Assembly: GCA_002371295.1 (NCBI GenBank)
Contig: DFGZ01000063.1
Span: 1 to 7,617 of the forward strand
DNA from: Oribacterium sp. UBA3737
GTDB lineage: Bacteria > Bacillota_A > Clostridia > Lachnospirales > Lachnospiraceae
Direction: 5' to 3'
DNA length: 7,617 nt
Every line of letters starts with the position of its first letter. Position 1 is the stretch's first letter. The notes beneath the pieces were generated by a model, which saw only the letters and a program-made list of their open reading frames with translations, was not told the origin of the DNA and did not search any database. Below are positions 5,496-7,617 of this stretch, one piece after another. Made by a program: the position numbers and the translations under genes.

Positions 5496-7617
5496 TCAGA
5501 ACCACCATTTAGGCAGCACCTTCAATATCTCGTTAATGTATCCTGTCTTCACCAGTATCCCTGTGAGAACAGGCAGATAGACCAAAAACAACGTACCTGA
5601 AATTCCAGCAGTCACAGCAACTGCTTTCTTTTCTTTTATGAATCCCAGCTTATATATACTGTAGCAGATCATCAGTATAAGAATCTTTGTACATATAAAG
5701 TACTGATATATAAAAACCGTTCTCGTAATAAACACCCAGGGCAAAAGCATACAAAGGTAAAATACAAGAAGTATTGCTGCCGTCTTATCTCTTCTTTTAT
5801 AGCATAAAAAGGCATGATAAGCTGCTGCCGCAAGTCCTGCATAGCATATAAACGGATTAACAAAAGTAGCTATGGAGCTTTTATATTCTCCTATATACGC
5901 TCTGAAATCCACCAGCGGTACCCAGTCAAACAGCCATGTATACCATGAGGATTCGTAAGCATGGGGCTCATTTAAGCCGCTGTGGTATTTAAACATATAT
6001 ATACTGTTGGATACGGCATGCTGAAGTAAATTCTTTTCCGGATATACTCTGATGAACGGAATATAAGATAGTACATAAGTTATAGCCGGAAGAATGATAT
6101 ATACACTTATACAGATGATCACAAAGCGGACTATCTTTTTATATTCAGCTTTCACCTTCTCATAACTCTTTTTCTCATGGGCGATACCACGGGACTTATC
6201 AAAAGCCTTTCCGCTCCTAAGGTTTCTCAGCTTGCATATCATCCATGCAAACAGTATAACAGCTATTCCTGCCGCAGCATAAACAGCAGTCCACTTTGTG
6301 GCTGCTCCCAATGAAAAGGCCGTTCCTGACAAAATGAGATATTTTTCTTTCTCCTCCTGCAAAAATGCCAGCACTCCATAAAACATCACAAGTACAAAGA
6401 AAGCAACAAAGATATCTACGGTAGCGATCCTCGATAAGGTATAATGCATAAATTCCGTCATCTGAAGAACCGCTGCCAGCAATCCGTACAGACTTTTCCC
6501 TGTTATCCTTAATCCAAAGAGATATACGACCGGAATGCACATTGCCCCAAACAAGAGGCTCATGATCCTATATCCAAAGGGATTCATGCCGAAAAGTCTT
6601 ATACCCAGGGAAATGATGGTCTTCCCAAGTGGCGGATGAGTATCCTCATATATATCTAACCCATGTATAAATTCGTATGCCGTTCTGCCATGAAAAACCT
6701 CATCAAACATCATAGATTCATAGGCTGTCGGCAGACCTTTTAGACAATCCTGTTCATCAAACAGCTCTTTAGGAATTGCTTCGCCGGATACAGGTATCTG
6801 CTTTCCCTCTGAACCAAAGCAAACAATCTCGGCAATCTGAGCTTTAGGATCCTTGAATTTCACGCAAATGCTATCAGTATTTACATCCATGTCCATCTGC
6901 TTCCATGTGAAAACCCCTTTATAGCTGACATCGCCCTCTATCTTTTTCCATTCGCCTTTGTCCGAATAGAAAATATCGAAATCAATATTCTTTGATAAAA
7001 TCGGATAGATACAAACAGATTCCACGTCCTGTTGAGAATCAAAAGGCACATAAACTTCATTTACCTTACCTGCTTCAGTCCCTGCTTCTATTGCCGTTTC
7101 CGGTGCCTTCATCTGTCCAAGATGTAAAGAGCCTATAAACAGGAAGATCAAAGTCAATATACATATGACCTTCTTATCATACAGAGAAACTCTTTCCTCT
7201 TTTATGATTCCGTCCTTTACATCTATTCCGCCATCTTTACTGCATGGTTTTTCAGCCTTCACTTCATCAGCCGGTTCCAGCTCTTTTTCACGAATAAACA
7301 ATGTACATTTTATAGGCTTCCCCGATAGTTCCCTATAGAACGCATAGATCATAAAAATGTATAATGCTGTATTTATTAAGCTAAGAAAACCCATATTCAA
7401 AGGCACATAGTACAGATAGTTAAAATATGTCTTCATGGATAGCAGCTGAGTAAATATAACAGCACACCATCCGGCTCCTGTCCCTAACGAAAGCATAACT
7501 GCCAGGATCTCATATATAAAGCCATACCTTTCCCGCATTCCCGGCAGAAACAGTACACAGGTATAGGAAAGAAGAAATGCACACCACAGGAAATGTCTTC
7601 CATATATATCAACATTT
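5496..7617 (-). CDS. Membrane glycosyltransferase with a PMT (GT39) domain, 5' end outside the window
   Basis: This is the C-terminal 706 residues of a polytopic GT-C enzyme that probably moves a sugar from a polyprenyl-phosphate carrier to a protein or glycan outside the membrane. The frame stays open to the right edge. The first in-frame ATG (7538) has no usable ribosome binding site and lies inside the sequence FLPGMRERYGFIYEILAV, so it is internal. Numbering from that Met: two membrane segments (about 6-67), a charged linker (70-120), a membrane segment (122-141), and a beta-rich soluble stretch (about 160-250). The PMT core follows, with FDEVFHGR (278-285; D279 and E280 match the catalytic pair), HPPLGK (301-306), SRIATVDIF (369-377), TKWTAVY (414-420), HAYESSWYTW (526-535) and RTVFIYQYF (606-614), among roughly eight or more further membrane segments. 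It is more AT-rich than its neighbours. Donor, acceptor and exact role are unknown. Family assignment is strong; the domain arrangement is inferred. Confidence 0.92.
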   Translation of the reverse strand, partial: NVDIYGRHFLWCAFLLSYTCVLFLPGMRERYGFIYEILAVMLSLGTGAGWCAVIFTQLLSMKTYFNYLYYVPLNMGFLSLINTALYIFMIYAFYRELSGKPIKCTLFIREKELEPADEVKAEKPCSKDGGIDVKDGIIKEERVSLYDKKVICILTLIFLFIGSLHLGQMKAPETAIEAGTEAGKVNEVYVPFDSQQDVESVCIYPILSKNIDFDIFYSDKGEWKKIEGDVSYKGVFTWKQMDMDVNTDSICVKFKDPKAQIAEIVCFGSEGKQIPVSGEAIPKELFDEQDCLKGLPTAYESMMFDEVFHGRTAYEFIHGLDIYEDTHPPLGKTIISLGIRLFGMNPFGYRIMSLLFGAMCIPVVYLFGLRITGKSLYGLLAAVLQMTEFMHYTLSRIATVDIFVAFFVLVMFYGVLAFLQEEKEKYLILSGTAFSLGAATKWTAVYAAAGIAVILFAWMICKLRNLRSGKAFDKSRGIAHEKKSYEKVKAEYKKIVRFVIICISVYIILPAITYVLSYIPFIRVYPEKNLLQHAVSNSIYMFKYHSGLNEPHAYESSWYTWLFDWVPLVDFRAYIGEYKSSIATFVNPFICYAGLAAAAYHAFLCYKRRDKTAAILLVFYLCMLLPWVFITRTVFIYQYFICTKILILMICYSIYKLGFIKEKKAVAVTAGISGTLFLVYLPVLTGILVKTGYINEILKVLPKWWF

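Noticed and set aside
7536..7538. ATG at 7538 as the true start of the glycosyltransferase
   Set aside because: The frame is open upstream with membrane-like sequence, no Shine-Dalgarno sequence precedes it, and it lies in the middle of an LPxMxERY-like motif.

Overview
The window looks like chromosomal DNA from a Gram-positive, low-to-moderate GC clostridium. A member of the Lachnospiraceae (Butyrivibrio/Roseburia-like) is the best guess. This rests on AGGAG-type ribosome binding sites, strong hairpin-plus-T terminators, a short ThiI without a rhodanese domain, and the grouping of prmA, rsmE, a nifS-type cysteine desulfurase and thiI. No species assignment is possible from the sequence alone.

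Layout, left to right. The last 24 codons of an unidentified + strand gene (3-77) are followed by a textbook terminator (117-150). Next comes thiI (180-1379, +), a tRNA 4-thiouridine / thiamine sulfur-transfer enzyme, with its own terminator (1389-1421). A 412-base gap follows, up to the end of prmA. It holds two near-identical 79-bp tandem repeats and a diverged inverted third copy; the third copy overlaps a possible 49-residue minus-strand ORF. Three minus-strand genes then read leftward in the order rsmE (5151-4321), nifS-type cysteine desulfurase (4187-3030) and prmA (2898-1834). A clear extended -10 promoter lies in front of rsmE. The 344-base gap 5152-5495 holds that promoter and a row of hairpins, ending in a 16-bp bidirectional terminator. 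To the right is the 3' part of a large membrane glycosyltransferase gene (5496-7617, minus), which runs off the window.

How the genes work together. The cysteine desulfurase takes sulfur from cysteine as an enzyme-bound persulfide, and ThiI is a usual acceptor, so the two form a tRNA-thiolation pair even though here they are convergent and separated by prmA. PrmA methylates ribosomal protein L11 and RsmE methylates 16S rRNA, so rsmE-nifS-prmA-thiI is a translation-apparatus modification neighbourhood. The glycosyltransferase is a separate transcription unit concerned with the cell envelope or protein O-glycosylation.

The most interesting items are the repeat cluster with its possible small Cys-containing ORF (1471-1779), the apparent fusion and inserted beta-rich segment in the PMT-like glycosyltransferase, a terminator placed between a promoter-like sequence and thiI, and unexplained hairpins at 5283-5396. 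I saw no CRISPR array, insertion sequence, tRNA, rRNA or phage gene. Most of the window is ordinary housekeeping DNA.
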